64,000 nucleotides of DNA from Marthasterias glacialis (GCA_911728455.2 OU452239.1:6321884-6385883), one strand, 5' to 3'. Positions 32,070-43,222 are shown, counted from the first letter of the stretch. A program made the numbers and translations. Notes: a model not told the origin generated them from the sequence alone.

Positions 32070-35000
32070 TCACTTTAACTTAACTGCCAATTTACTTGTA
32101 TCTTTCTTAGTGGCTCGCTGAGCTTCTCGTTCCGTCTTCTTCCGATGTTGCTCAGCAGCTCTCTTGTCTCTTTCTGCTTGTTTCTTCTCTTTAATGACTC
32201 TGTCTGCATCCCATGAGAGGTCAATGGCTCCTGCTTCATCCTCCCAAGTGCCTTCATTGTTGTCATCCCATGTTGACAACTCTGACTGTTCCATTAAAAA
32301 ACAAACAAAAGAAATGCTTAAATAATAATATAGAGCACAATAATAGACGCTAATTTTTACATCGGGGATACTTGTGCAGGCCTGATTGCTTCGTTCCTTG
32401 AGGGCAAAGGTACCAAGGCTTTGAGGAAATTGTAAATTTGTACTGGGACATTTCAAGGGCACCAAGGCAATGGCTACCTCTGTTGCCTCTGTGAAAAATC
32501 AGCCCTGTTGTGTTTTTTACCCATACATCGATGTCCGCTAAGCACTCTATAGACCTTTATCATGCTGCCACCATCTTGGTCATGTTCCCTGTATCCAATA
32601 ACAGCAATAGATGCTAACATTCATTGCACAAAAAGGAACCAGACTATTTGCCCTTCCAGCCTCGGTTTGGTTACATTGGTTTGAATGGGAGAAAATCAAG
32701 ATGGCCGCACCATGATAAAGGTCTATAATCAGTACTTTCCCGGGATTCGATTGCCGGGCAATCTCGGTAGTCTAATTGGTCAGACATCTGCTCTAGATTG
32801 GCAGGGGTCGTGGGTTTGAATCCCACCCAAGGAAAATGCCAGTGAATTTTTTTCACAGGACTCGCGAAAGTACTGAGTATACAGTGCTTAACACACATTG
32901 GTGTATGGGTAAAAAAAAACACAAATAATATAGAACACATCATAATAATAACAATACCATGTATGCTCATGTATCTACCAACAATTAGGGACTGAAGGTG
33001 CCTATTATTTCTTTTTAAGACCGGTTTTTGAAGTTTTTAAAATATGAGACCCATTTATGTAGCACCTTGTAAGGGTTTAAAAGGTGCTGTGGTGCACTGA
33101 GCAGCCACTGCCAGAAACACCGGGCACACCCCTTCTCTTAGAGATAAGTGCAACTGGGTTCTTTCACATGCATTACACAATGCATGGGACCTACGGCTTT
33201 CTGTCCCATCCAAAGGATGGAGTAATAATGGTGTCTTGCTTAAAGGGGCTGTGTCGTCATGATCACAGCGAGTCTGTGGCTAGACTGACTTATGACCGCT
33301 CAACCTGTTATTGCACGCACACACGCGCAATTAGCGGTCACATCACAGAATAATAAAGATGGCGCCCTTTGTGATATGATGGTCAACGTGGGCGCGTGCA
33401 GTAACTGGGTGAGAGTTCATGTTTCTGGGCCCAGAAATAGGCAGACTACGATCATGACAACACAGCCCCTTTAAGGGCGGAAGTGTCAAGACCAGAACTC
33501 AAATCCAAACCATTGATAATATTATTTTTATTTGGTATAAATAAAACCAAGATGCCTCAAAAGCGAACTTAACCACTGTAGCTCGGAAGCCTGAGGAAAC
33601 CTGTAGATAAGGATACATGCTGTCTGAACCAGAAACACCAAGGTAAACCCCTACTCTTTTACGATAAGTGTTCTGGGTTCTTTTACATGTACTACCCATC
33701 CTAGTGCACGGGACCTACGGCTCAATGTCCCTTCGGACAAAGCAATTATGGTAAAGCGTCTTGCTTAAGGACACAAGTGTGGTGGCTAGCCAGGGCGGGG
33801 TTCCAAACCTAATTCTGCAAACTACAGAACTTAAGTTTGGTGGCCTAGACTGCTCAACCACGACACTATTGACCTTGACTTACTGATGCCGTTGGTGTAA
33901 CGTCAACATTCATTGATAACCTGCTGGACATTCCACTGTTTGGTAAACCTCCCCGACTACGGTCCTTTTTCCTGATCAATACCTTAACAAAAATAACAAA
34001 TAAAATATTAGTAATCCTAGTGAAGTTAAGTTTCATGAATATGGTGATTTGCTTGGTATAAAATTGGTACATTCCAGTATTGCGTACTGTAAAAAAACTC
34101 AATAACCATGTACAGCACATACACAGATCCATTGACATCACTACACAAAATAACACAAAGCTATTAAGTTCACAAATGCTTGACAGCAGAAACAGAAAAC
34201 CAGACAAACACTATATGACGCATAATTTCTTCCTTTTCAAAAAGGTTGATTTCAAAACAACACGTAGAAGCTTAGTCCCATCAATCCACTGTAAATATTT
34301 AAAAAAATATCTATAAAAAAAGAAACACTGCTATCAAATGCAAAAAATTTGCCTTTCTTGAATCAAAGAAATTGACCTTGTTGTCTTGTTCATTAACCCT
34401 AACTCATTTCCCCACTCTAACAAATTCTAACACCATACACTGCCATATGGGTAACTCAACACCCAAACTGTGGTACTCTGATTATGGTGGTATGCCTGAA
34501 CCCATGTAAAGCATGATCAGTTTACTCATGCAGTACCCAGTCCAACAAAATCCAACCAAACCTGCTGTTGGAGTTTAATGGAATAGGGACTGTTAGGGTT
34601 AATGACACCACCGGGCATGCCAGGGAAATAGTACATACTGTTCTTTTCAAAGTGGGTGTCATGTCACTAAAGTAATCCATTTCAGGGAGCTCTTCAGCAG
34701 GTCGATTTAAATCCGCTTGTTGATGGGCAAGATGTGGAACGTTGGGCTCTACTACGATACTTGTTGGTGCACCTGCATAATCCCAATCATCCCAGTCTGC
34801 TACATCTTGCTGTGAGTTGGGGCAATAAATCAATATTGTTGTTATGTTACATTAGAATGATCCAGAACATGTTCGGCACCCATCAGTAGGGTAACTGTAA
34901 CATCTCAATTTGGCTCTACTTACTTCTACTTTATTAGGCAGGATCTTCAACTTGGGATATAAATGCCAAGGAGCAATCATAGTTAAGTGTCTTGCTAAAG

Positions 35001-36232
35001 GACACAAGTGTCGGGACTTGTCCTTGCCAGGACCAAGATTCCAACCCACATTGGGATGACTCAGCCACTAGAACTTGAATTCGGTGCGCTAATCTGCTTA
35101 GCCACGACACGTTTCTGTAGCAGGTGTGTTTTGCATGGGAAAAACTTTACATAACCATGTACATGTAGGCCTACAACAATCTCCTTGTCTTTAAGATTAA
35201 GTTAAATTTAACTTAATTAGCACTCCAAACTAATTACGTCACTTTTGCTAAAATAAAAAACCGGATGTTAGACAAACTTTCCGCTCACGAGATCACCTCA
35301 TCGGCAGTAGTACAGTATAAAGCACGTATTGTACGTACGATTGATGGACGCGCATGTCAGTGAAATTTGACCTGTTGTCTCTGATCTGGGTACTTGTGGG
35401 ACCTATTTTTAGCAGTGGTGCGGAGTGCTGTTTTAGAGATGACATAAAAAACAAATAGACCGATTGCGCTACCAATGTTTACATGTCATCACGTGACCTA
35501 TTGTGGGTAATACGTCATCTGAGCTGATGGCAAACTACGTGCAAATACATGCCGTGACCGACAGAGTCACACCAAAAGTCAACTTTTGGTAATAATAACA
35601 CAGTTAAAGCCAGTTTATTAAAGTTGTATGTTGTGACATTGATATTAATCACATTACCAGTATTCAACTACAAAAGAGGTTTCTTTTGAGTTATGCACTA
35701 CTGGCGTCGATTGGCTATGTAGCCATCCGCTACAGATTGGGAGAAAGAAAAAGCCTTGATCGAATAAACAAATGCAACAATCATCATGTACCATACCGCA
35801 TTTCCCTATGGAGGACGTCGTGTTCGTTTACAATTATTACCCACAATAGGTCACGTGACGCAGGTCGCACAATCAGCGTATTACTTATCCCTAGACCCTA
35901 GATATTGAGACATAATCATAATGCAAATATAGTCTACTTGTCTCACTTCACAGTTTACAAGTATCCTGTCATTTTTAAAGCAAATTTGGTCATTTCCTAA
36001 ACAAAAAATAATACTGTGACATGTTTTTATTAAACAATGTACATACATCAGGATCACTGGGGGAGTTGGCTGCAGCTGCAGCTGGGGTGCTCATGTTTCT
36101 GGAATGTTTTGGCAAGTCGACGTCACTTTTCCTCCGCTGAAGAAATCTACTGAAGAAGATACGCTTCAGGAACCCGAGTATAAATGCCAAAAAGTTGCAA
36201 ATGAACCACTTGTTACATTTGATAGTTGCCAT
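32070..36232 (-). CDS. EBAG9: EBAG9/RCAS1 orthologue, Golgi-anchored secretion modulator, complete, four coding exons
   Basis: Exons in transcription order: 36232-36047, 34809-34639, 33982-33884, 32285-32070. All three introns are phase 0 and the product is 223 aa (human about 213). Residues 8-28 form one N-terminal hydrophobic segment followed by basic FLQRRK, the known Golgi-membrane anchor. Then come the conserved acidic DWDDWD and APTSIVVE, the block DYFSDMTPTLKR, LIRKKDRSRGGLP, the WDDNNEGTWEDE region, and a charged C-terminal coiled coil (about 180-215, EKKQAERDKRAAEQHRKK). In mammals the protein restrains estrogen-regulated and granule secretion through Golgi/AP-1-linked trafficking; that role is carried over from the family. 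Intron 1 holds a SINE and a 427-bp MITE copy. Intron 3 holds a nest of SINE and MITE insertions. It lies in the same orientation as CBS, about 8 kb downstream of it. Confidence 0.95.
32515..32915 (+). repeat. Second-family SINE, inverted pair with a MITE inside
   Basis: 32744-32915 is a forward copy (GGGCAATCTCGGTAG to TGGTGTATGGGT). To its left, 32515-32549 is a reverse fragment of the same family, interrupted by the MITE at 32550-32725 and resuming AGTACTTTCC. The two pieces face each other. EBAG9 intron 3. Confidence 0.7.
32550..32725. repeat. TA-GACC MITE, family D, inserted in a SINE
   Basis: Ends TAGACCTTTATCATG and CATGATAAAGGTCTA, with inner inverted CACCATCTTG/CAAGATGGCCG. The SINE in which it sits reads CACTGTATACTCAG at the empty site, so TA is the duplicated target. 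Confidence 0.85.
33050..33500 (-). repeat. tRNA-Leu-type SINE copy, split by a TTAA-type MITE
   Basis: The reverse SINE body (TGCCAGAAACACCGGG to GTCTTGCTTAA) is interrupted at 33240-33474 and resumes with AAGTGTCAAGACC. Other copies in the window show the uninterrupted sequence TTGCTTAAGGACACAAGTG. EBAG9 intron 3. Confidence 0.75.
33240..33474. repeat. TTAA-type MITE, family 1, inserted in a SINE
   Basis: TTAA at both ends (33240-33243, 33471-33474) with inner ends AGGGGCTGTG and CACAGCCCCT. The disrupted SINE sequence carries a single TTAA in uninterrupted copies elsewhere in the window, so the duplication is directly readable. Confidence 0.88.
33545..33868 (-). repeat. tRNA-Leu-type SINE copy, reverse, in EBAG9 intron 3
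   Basis: Same subfamily as 10443 (shared CTCGGAAGCCTGAGG and AAACACCAAGGTAAACCCC in complement), ending in the tRNA head CTCAACCACGACAC. It ends 16 bases before exon 3 on the + strand. Confidence 0.8.
34962..35111 (-). repeat. tRNA-Leu-type SINE head fragment, reverse, in EBAG9 intron 1
   Basis: Only central block and tRNA-like head remain (GTCTTGCTAAAGGACACAAG to CTTAGCCACGACACG); the 3' body is lost. Confidence 0.7.
35456..35882. repeat. TA-GACC MITE, family E, internally deleted, in EBAG9 intron 1
   Basis: TAGACCGATTGCGCTACC to GCACAATCAGCGTA, 427 bp; the middle is missing relative to 23828-24596. Confidence 0.8.
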
Positions 36233-36404
36233 TTTATCACATTAATTGATTGGCTGACCTTTCCTAGTTGGATAAATGAGAAATGGAAAACGTCACAACA
36301 GCGTTAGATTAAAATTCTAAAAACTAAGACAATTAATTTAGCAAAATAAAACGCTTAGGCACCTCTTCAATTTCAAACTAAAAATCTCTTCTTTTAAGTT
36401 TTAA

Positions 36405-36520
36405 AAAGTACTCTTGATCTGAATGCATTTTTATTGTTTTCTCGAAAATAATAGATTAGTATACACCGAAATGAGCTGAAATTTCCACAAGTTGGTTTTT
36501 ATAGAACAAATTCAATGCCT
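36405..36520. repeat. Fragment of TTAA-type MITE, family 2, upstream of EBAG9
   Basis: Only an interior portion (GAATGCATTTTTATTGTTTTC to CCACAAGTTGG) remains. Confidence 0.55.
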
Positions 36521-37375
36521 TGATTTAAACTTAACTTTTTAAAAGCTCACAAAACATACATGTACAATGTTTTGTAAAGTGTCGTTAGATTAGAAATGTT
36601 AAATAGGGAAAAACAAAAAATAGAGTACATTTTGTATGTAGGCCTAAATTCACATAAAACTACAGTACAGCAGTATCAACTATAATTCAAAGACAAAGGG
36701 TCATCAAAAAGTTATCAAACCATATCGTACAAATTCAGACAGTAATGAGAAAACATTTTCTTTTTATCGATTTATCGAAAGAGCCGTCTTTAAACCAAAG
36801 TGGAAATTAATACGTTTTTTCATATCCTATTACTCACTTTCAATTAATCAGTTGAGTTATTTTCTTACGAATGCAAATTTTTGTTTTTATGACACGTTGT
36901 CTTCGTGTTGTGCACCATCCATCGACTGTCATGGTAGCTACCATATTGTGTGCGCCCTCTCGTGTCTGGAAGGCTCTCATAATCATAGTCTGGTTCCCAG
37001 ACCAAAAAATCTCTGACTATTCTCTGTCAATTTTAGGGTCAGGTATCACCCAAACGTGGCAAAAAAAAAGGAATTCCTCCTTTTCCGAAAATATACGAAA
37101 TGCTCTGAACTCGTTGTCGACAACATTCGGACAGTGTCGTTGATGGTCGGAAATTTCTATTGTTGATAAAACTTCATTCGGCTTCGTTTAGCGAGGCTTT
37201 CTGTGTGAGCAAAACAAGTCCCGTGTTTTCATTTTTGATGACGGCTGGTTATTTATAGTTGGTCGCACAATTATAAACGCAGGACGCTGAGCCTTTTCAT
37301 TGCAGTCTATGGTCGCTGGATCGGCCACAGGCCTAATTAAAATTTCCCATAGTTTGGGAGATTTTTGTGTCACAA

Positions 37376-37830
37376 TAGACCGATTCAATGCCACACTGCA
37401 CGACATGAACGCGCTATAAGTACATGCACCTTTTTCCAATAGGATTTTATCGTGTCGGACTTTTGTCGGACTTTCAGTGGCGTAGCCAGCGCCGAAACTA
37501 GGTTAAAATTTTAGGGGGCACTTTTGGCCAATTAAAACTGTAGTTTCTATATTGTGCATTTTTCTTCAACAAGCCCCTTTTCAGCGTTTTTTGACGTGTT
37601 GAGGTTAAACAAATACATTATGCATGTAAATAAAAAAAATAAAATAACAAAATGTTTAAAATTACTACATTAAGTCTCATAACATGTAACATTTTGTTCT
37701 GGTAATTTTTAATTTCAAAAGTCGAGGGGGGGGGGGCACGTGCCCCCCCCTCCCAGTTACGCCACTGGGCGCAGCCAAGGCTCTGATTGGTCAACACTAA
37801 CTAAGGTGTAGGTATTAATGGATCGGTCTA
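37376..37830. repeat. TA-GACC MITE, family B, carrying a nested element
   Basis: TAGACCGATTCAATGCC to TATTAATGGATCGGTCTA. A GTGGCGTAGCC-ended element occupies 37475-37766. Confidence 0.75.
37475..37766. repeat. GTGGCGTAGCC-type MITE nested in family B
   Basis: Ends CAGTGGCGTAGCCAG and GTTACGCCACTG. A sister copy lies at 11500-11875 (TTAGTTATGCCACTG end). G- and C-runs near its ends. Confidence 0.65.
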
Positions 37831-37956
37831 TTCCAGGGGTTTTGCTCGAGCCAGCCTCGGTACCCTAAAAAAAAATAAATAAATAAAAAATGATGCAGCA
37901 AGAGCACCCACCCTTGGGGACGTGGTTGAGTTAGACATATCCATAGAGCTAGACGT

Positions 37957-38760
37957 GACTAGAGTGCTAACTCTACATATGCACAACCGTTTTGAAGTCG
38001 GGCTGCACGCAGACATGTTTAGTCATTGTGCGTCATTGAAGAAAGATTTTAATTTTTAAAGAACATTTTTCCCGCGAGTATTCTGCATGTCTAGCGTGTG
38101 GGCGTCTACGGCTGCTGCACGCGTCACACTGCGGCTTGAAAGTGGACGCAACGATCGAGGGGTGAGACGGGCCGGCATCACAAGAAATAATAATTTTGAC
38201 TGTATAATGTTCATACCAAAGTGTCGCTTAAAGAAGCATTGTCCGTGTTTGGGCAGATTTTGGCAAATACGAGCGAACGAATTTTGAGTTTTAAAATGTT
38301 CATTAGCAGTTTTAACGACAAATGTTTTCATTTTCAACTTATACTAACTTATAAGGTTCATAGGCCCGTGAAGGTAAGGCTGGTCAGCCTTCTATTAATT
38401 TGTATTTTTTAATAACTGGCTTTTAATCGTCGTTCTTCCCTTCTCTGAAGAAAATTAAGTGATGCAAGAAATCAAAACAATAATTGTCACAGCATACGTT
38501 CAAACGCTCACGAGACGTACAACACGAGCGCATGCAGTACTAGATACGCGTGCGCTGAGGTTTATTCACGCACATTAACTGATTGCGCGTCTTATTTCTG
38601 GTAAAAGTGATTCCATAACGCACGGAAAAGGAATAAAGCAGTGGTATGCAAATATAGCCGTAACCCAGCCGTACAAGATTTCAAGCTTTCCATAGGTTTG
38701 TACACAAACATGGCCGCGCCCAGGCGGCTTCAACGTACGAACAATGCTAGCGCTCTAGTC
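37957..38760. repeat. Element X, uninterrupted copy
   Basis: GACTAGAGTGCTAACTC to GCTAGCGCTCTAGTC, 804 bp; shares ACAACCGTTTTGAAGTCG and TTGCGCGTCTTATTTCTGG with 25770-27131. No coding potential seen. Confidence 0.8.
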
Positions 38761-38769
38761 AATATAGCT

Positions 38770-39790
38770 CTATGGACATTTCACAAAACCAAAGAAAACT
38801 CTGAGAGGGCACCTCTATTGGTATAATAGAGATCAGTTGGGGGGTGGGGTGGGGGTCAGTTGCTGTCAACCTCGTTCCCAGGGGTAAAAGCACATACTCA
38901 TAAGAGCCGTGGCAGGACGTAAGCGCAGAATTCTGTGGAAGCAGACCCATGATATTGGGTCTAGATCATCTCCATCCCCATAGAAATAAACCGAACAAAG
39001 CTGTGTCCGGCCCCACACAATGTATCATAGGGGAGCTCTTCTGGTAGGATTTTTCTGTTACCCCGGGAATTTATCCCCAACGCCAACCCCTCCCCCCCCC
39101 CCCCCCCAAAGGAACTCCCTCAAAACACTCGGACACTTGCGATTTAAATTATTATCAAATAATCTTATTCTTTATCACTGTTTTCATTTGAAAAACTTCC
39201 GTTTTCACCCAAAATCAAATCAAACAAAGTTATTAATACTTTGCATAGTAAATCCTTACTCTACTCGTTAAAAACGCACTCCAAAAAAAAATCTTTTAGC
39301 AAAAAATATGAATCATTTTTGGGGTGAACAATTTTTCTTTGTTTACCCCAAACATGATTTAAAAATTTACCCGGTCAGTTTCCCTTGTGGTTTATTGCTT
39401 GATATTTAAAATATATAAATGTATAAAGAGAATTTTGCAATTTAATTTTAATTACGACCAGTAATTTGATCTTTACAAAATTAACTTCATGTTGTAGTGT
39501 AATCAATTCAATAATAACCTGAAATGCAAAACGACCGAGTTGCACAATATTCATTCGCAGGAATCCATTTTGACTTCTGGTCATTCAATTGACTATGTTC
39601 TACTTAATATCACTTTTTTTAATGTGGGCCTACTATGGTATGACATTCATTGATGATGACGACATAATTTCATAGTTTCAACATGTAACTGAATGAGACG
39701 TGGCTAGATTTAAGAAACTGATACATGCAAATTGAAGTTGAAACTGTGAGGTTTATGTCAACGACCCTCATACAATAAGCACATTCACGA
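38770..39790. other. Intergenic, no gene seen
   Basis: Contains a poly-C run near 39090 and an inverted copy of the 1700-1795 block at 39330-39410; otherwise AT-rich single-copy-looking sequence. Confidence 0.4.
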
Positions 39791-39793
39791 TAA

Positions 39794-40069
39794 TAGACCA
39801 ATCCATTAAGCCCCGCCCACTAACATTCTGACCAATCACAGCATTGGTACATCACCACTGTACACACGTGGGCAGTACAATGTGCGTCTCTTCAAGGCCA
39901 CTGCATGAGATGAACGCGCACGCATTAAGTACGCGCACAAAATGTTTACATTTTTTTTAAGAGGATTTTATCGTTCATTGGACTTTTGTCAGACTTTCGG
40001 TGGGTGCCATAGCCATGGTTGTGACTGGTCAACAAGTAAGGGGCAGGGCTTAATTAATGTATTGGTCTA
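39794..40069. repeat. TA-GACC MITE, family B, full length
   Basis: TAGACCAATCCATTAAGCC to GGGCTTAATTAATGTATTGGTCTA region, 276 bp, the most complete copy; interior AATCACAGCATTGGTACATC and its partial complement. Confidence 0.82.
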
Positions 40070-40396
40070 CTATGTGCCATCTTGTTCAGGGGCAGATTTG
40101 TTCACTTCAAACACACCTCGCCACCTTGGGCAGCGCGCCGTATCGGTACCTTTCGTCTCTAGCCCCTGGAATAGACGGTGTATGTCTCGCGCGTATTCGA
40201 ATATTTTTGGGACCATTTTGGTCCCACACACATTGCTGTAACATGTAAAGGAAATAAAATCACGCGCTTTAACGGATCCTTATGTTCAAATACGCGCGAG
40301 ACTTACACAGTCTATGGAAGCACCGAAAAACAATGGTGATTGTCTCCCAAAACCATAGAGTTATATTATATACATATGGACTGGCAATGAGGACAA

Positions 40397-40978
40397 TAAA
40401 ATGTCATGTGAAAAAAATTTTTCAGGACGCACAGTTTTACAACGGTAAACTGTTATGAGCATTGTAAACCTTTTGAGGGCGCTGTTTACCAGTCAATAGT
40501 TTTTGGGTTTTTGAAACTATTTCCCGCTTTGCAAACTATTTCCCCCAAATGAAGCGCGTGCGGTGCGTTAACGCGCGTCAAGTTCACGGTGGTGCAGATT
40601 TCATGCAATAGGCTATATTAGTTCACCCCACGTGACCGTGTTTCAGCCAATCAGGATAAAGAACCAGGGAGAGGTGTGTTATAAAATACTTTATAACACA
40701 CCTCTCCCTGGTTCTTTATCCTGATTGGCTGAAACACGGTCACGTGGGGTGAACTAATATAGCCTATTGCATGAAATCTGCACCACCGTGAACTTGACGC
40801 GCGTTAACGCACCGCACGCGCTTCATTTGGGGGAAATAGTTTGCAAAGCGGGAAATAGTTTCAAAAACCCAAAAACTATTGACTGGTAAACAGCGCCCTC
40901 AAAAGATTTACAATGCTCATAACAGTTTACCGTTGTAAAACTGTGCGTCCTGAAAAAAAATTTTCACATGATATTTTA
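40397..40978. repeat. 582-bp near-perfect palindrome
   Basis: Arms of about 289 bp meet at a 4-base loop (40686-40689) inside GTGTTATAAA/TTTATAACAC. Comparison by eye shows only about five differences (a C/T in the AAACCTTTT block, G/A near the outer end, and A/T run lengths). Arms contain CCACGTGACC and CCAATCAGGA. No ORF of note. Confidence 0.92.
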
Positions 40979-40998
40979 GACTGAGGTGTGTTATAAAA

Positions 40999-41185
40999 CA
41001 CATATGGACTGGCATTATTCGGGCAATAGTGCACGTCTATGCACCCCTTGGGCCTGTGAGTGACCAGAAGACGGTCCTATTTCCCTCGGCCTTCGGCCTC
41101 GGGAAATAGGACCCTCTCCTGGTCACTCACAGGCCCTCGGGGTGCATAGACGTGTACTATTGTCCTCATTGCCAGTCCATATGTG
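40999..41185. repeat. Foldback hairpin A
   Basis: CACATATGGACTGGCA against TGCCAGTCCATATGTG. The stem continues inward through ACGTCTATGCACCCC and TGTGAGTGACCAG to a GC-rich tip CCCTCGGCCTTCGGCCTCGG. Confidence 0.85.
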
Positions 41186-41189
41186 TATA

Positions 41190-41507
41190 TTATAACACCT
41201 CTTCCTTTGATTCTATCTGTTGATTGGCCGAACGTGCGTCACGTGGTGTTGTGTATTTTTACTATCACACTGCACACCGACCAAAAGAACTATTAAATGG
41301 TACTATCCAACGACAACCTCGAACCCCGTGAAACGATCAAATAATACGTGCATTTGAAATACGGTATGAGAACGAAGGCAGTGTGATACCCCTTTTGTCT
41401 TTTTGTCAAGATTTCCTGTCAGATTTTATACAGTTGTTTGAAGACTGATATACGCACAGTTGTTTGACGAATATTACCACAAAATGGATGAAATTGAGGT
41501 GTTATAA
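41190..41507. repeat. TTATAACACCTC inverted-repeat element between two hairpins
   Basis: Left TTATAACACCTC, right GAGGTGTTATAA. The left subterminal sequence (TTGATTGGCCGAA, TCACGTGG) is homologous to the arms of the 582-bp palindrome. Confidence 0.65.
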
Positions 41508-41510
41508 AAC

Positions 41511-41670
41511 AAATATTGACTGCTTTATCTCGTGGCGTAGTAAAACTAGTCACTCTCGGTGATCCCCGGAGCCGCCTATCTTCCCTCGGCTCCGCCTCGG
41601 GAAGATAGGCTGCTCCGGGGATCACCTCGAGTGACTAGTTTTACTATGCCACTTGAAGCAGTCAATATTT
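41511..41670. repeat. Foldback hairpin C
   Basis: AAATATTGACTGC against GCAGTCAATATTT; stem includes AAAACTAGTCACTC and GATCCCCGGAG, with tip CCCTCGGCTCCGCCTCGGG. Confidence 0.85.
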
Positions 41671-41865
41671 GTATACTATGCCCAAAACTGACTGCTATGC
41701 GCGCACGCTTGTTAAAAACTTTCGAGCGCCCCCCCCCCCCATGGCGCTGGTACACGCGTGTCAAGTATTTTGACGCTATCATAATTCAAATGATTGTTTT
41801 TACGCGGTCACCATAAACTGCATACAGTTAGACAGGTCCATAGAGCTACATAGCTCTATGGACAG

Positions 41866-42118
41866 CAGGGCCCAATTTCATGGCTCTGCTTACTGCGTCA
41901 TTCTGCGCTTACGAAGACCATTCGCCGTTACGAGGTTAGCGCTAAATTTCTGCGCTAGCTATGTAATCACGGAATCCTTAGTTACGTGAACTACGCACGC
42001 GCACAAGCTAAAATTCCTTGCTATCCCGTGAAATACGCTTAAGTAAGCGCGGAATTTTCTGCTTCCGCAAGCGCCGATTTTTTGCGTACGGTAAGCAGAG
42101 CCATGAAATTGCGCCCTG
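41866..42118. repeat. hAT-like MITE
   Basis: CAGGGCCCAATTTCATGGCT at left and its complement (AGCCATGAAATTGCGCCCTG) at right, 253 bp. CAG-GG termini suggest hAT, but no 8-bp duplication could be confirmed. A 28-bp palindrome of the type GTCCATAGAGCT/AGCTCTATGGAC abuts its left side. Confidence 0.72.
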
Positions 42119-42529
42119 GTCGCAAATCAAAAAAGAATGAGAAGGGACCATTTGCTCTATGATTAATGATGCCACTTTTGCGAGATTATTCGAGCGGCGC
42201 GTTGAGTGGATAGGCCACAGGCCTAATTAAAATCTCCCATATTATGGGAGATTTTCTTGTCACAATTCCAGGGGTTTTGATCCAGCCAACCTCGGTACCA
42301 AAAAAAATGTCGCGGTGAGATCAATACCCCCTGGGAACGAGGTTGCTTTAAACACACATTGCCGTCTGCAACTCGGCGCTCGAACTTCCACGCACCTTCC
42401 ACGCGTGCGTGAAGTTCTAGCGCCTAGACGCGGGCGGCAACGAGCGTTCGAAATGACTCGCAAATCCACACCTGGAAGAAGATGGCGCACATTATCATGA
42501 AAGGATCTATTATCAACGTGCCGTTGTCA

Positions 42530-43210
42530 CGGTCTCAGCTGTCCGGCGTGCTCAGCTATCCGGATGATAGCCGGGCATTTCAGCACACTGGGGTCATGGT
42601 CTCAGCATTTCGGCGTGCGTGCTCGGATACCCGGATGACAATAGCGGACAAAAAACGGACAGCTCCTTCTCTACTAATCTTACGATTATTCTCCACCATA
42701 TCACATTATCTTAGTTCATCTTTATACGTGTTAATGGGTGCAAGTCTACCCAGCTTACACCTCTTCAAAGGCATACCTCCTTTCTTAAATTTTGTATGGA
42801 AAATGTGAACACAATAAAAAACTTATTCTCCGTAAAAAAAAAAAAACTTTTCTGGCTGTATCAGGTGTATAATGATAATATCCAGATAGCTTTTTTTGTG
42901 GTAAAAAAGTAACACGTTCAATGTATAACCTGACGTGACTCAATGTTGTTGTTTTTCATAATATTAATCATGGAATTTGTAGTGGCACACTCCATTATAA
43001 TACATAAAGAAACGATCTGCACGTACGTTCTCTGCTCGATCGTGGAGGCTGCCATGACAGCTGCAGTATGCATGAGTGCTACGTGTACACGACTCAGCAC
43101 GGTACTAAAATAGATGACTTCCGTTTGCTGTGCGCAGACATGGCGTGACGTAATTTTACCATATTTTGTCATCCGGATAGCTGAGCACGCCGGTTACCTA
43201 CCTGAGACCG
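42530..43210. repeat. Inverted-repeat element, 681 bp
   Basis: CGGTCTCAGCTGTCCGGCG and CGTGCTCAGCTATCCGG on the left, complements at 43166-43210. Followed by a (CA)n run at 43223-43261. Confidence 0.72.
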
Positions 43211-43222
43211 CAACACCGGCCA

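Noticed and set aside
41866-42118. Firm assignment to hAT with an 8-bp target duplication
   Set aside because: The CAGGG ends fit, but the flanking bases do not show a convincing 8-bp repeat, so only 'hAT-like' is claimed.
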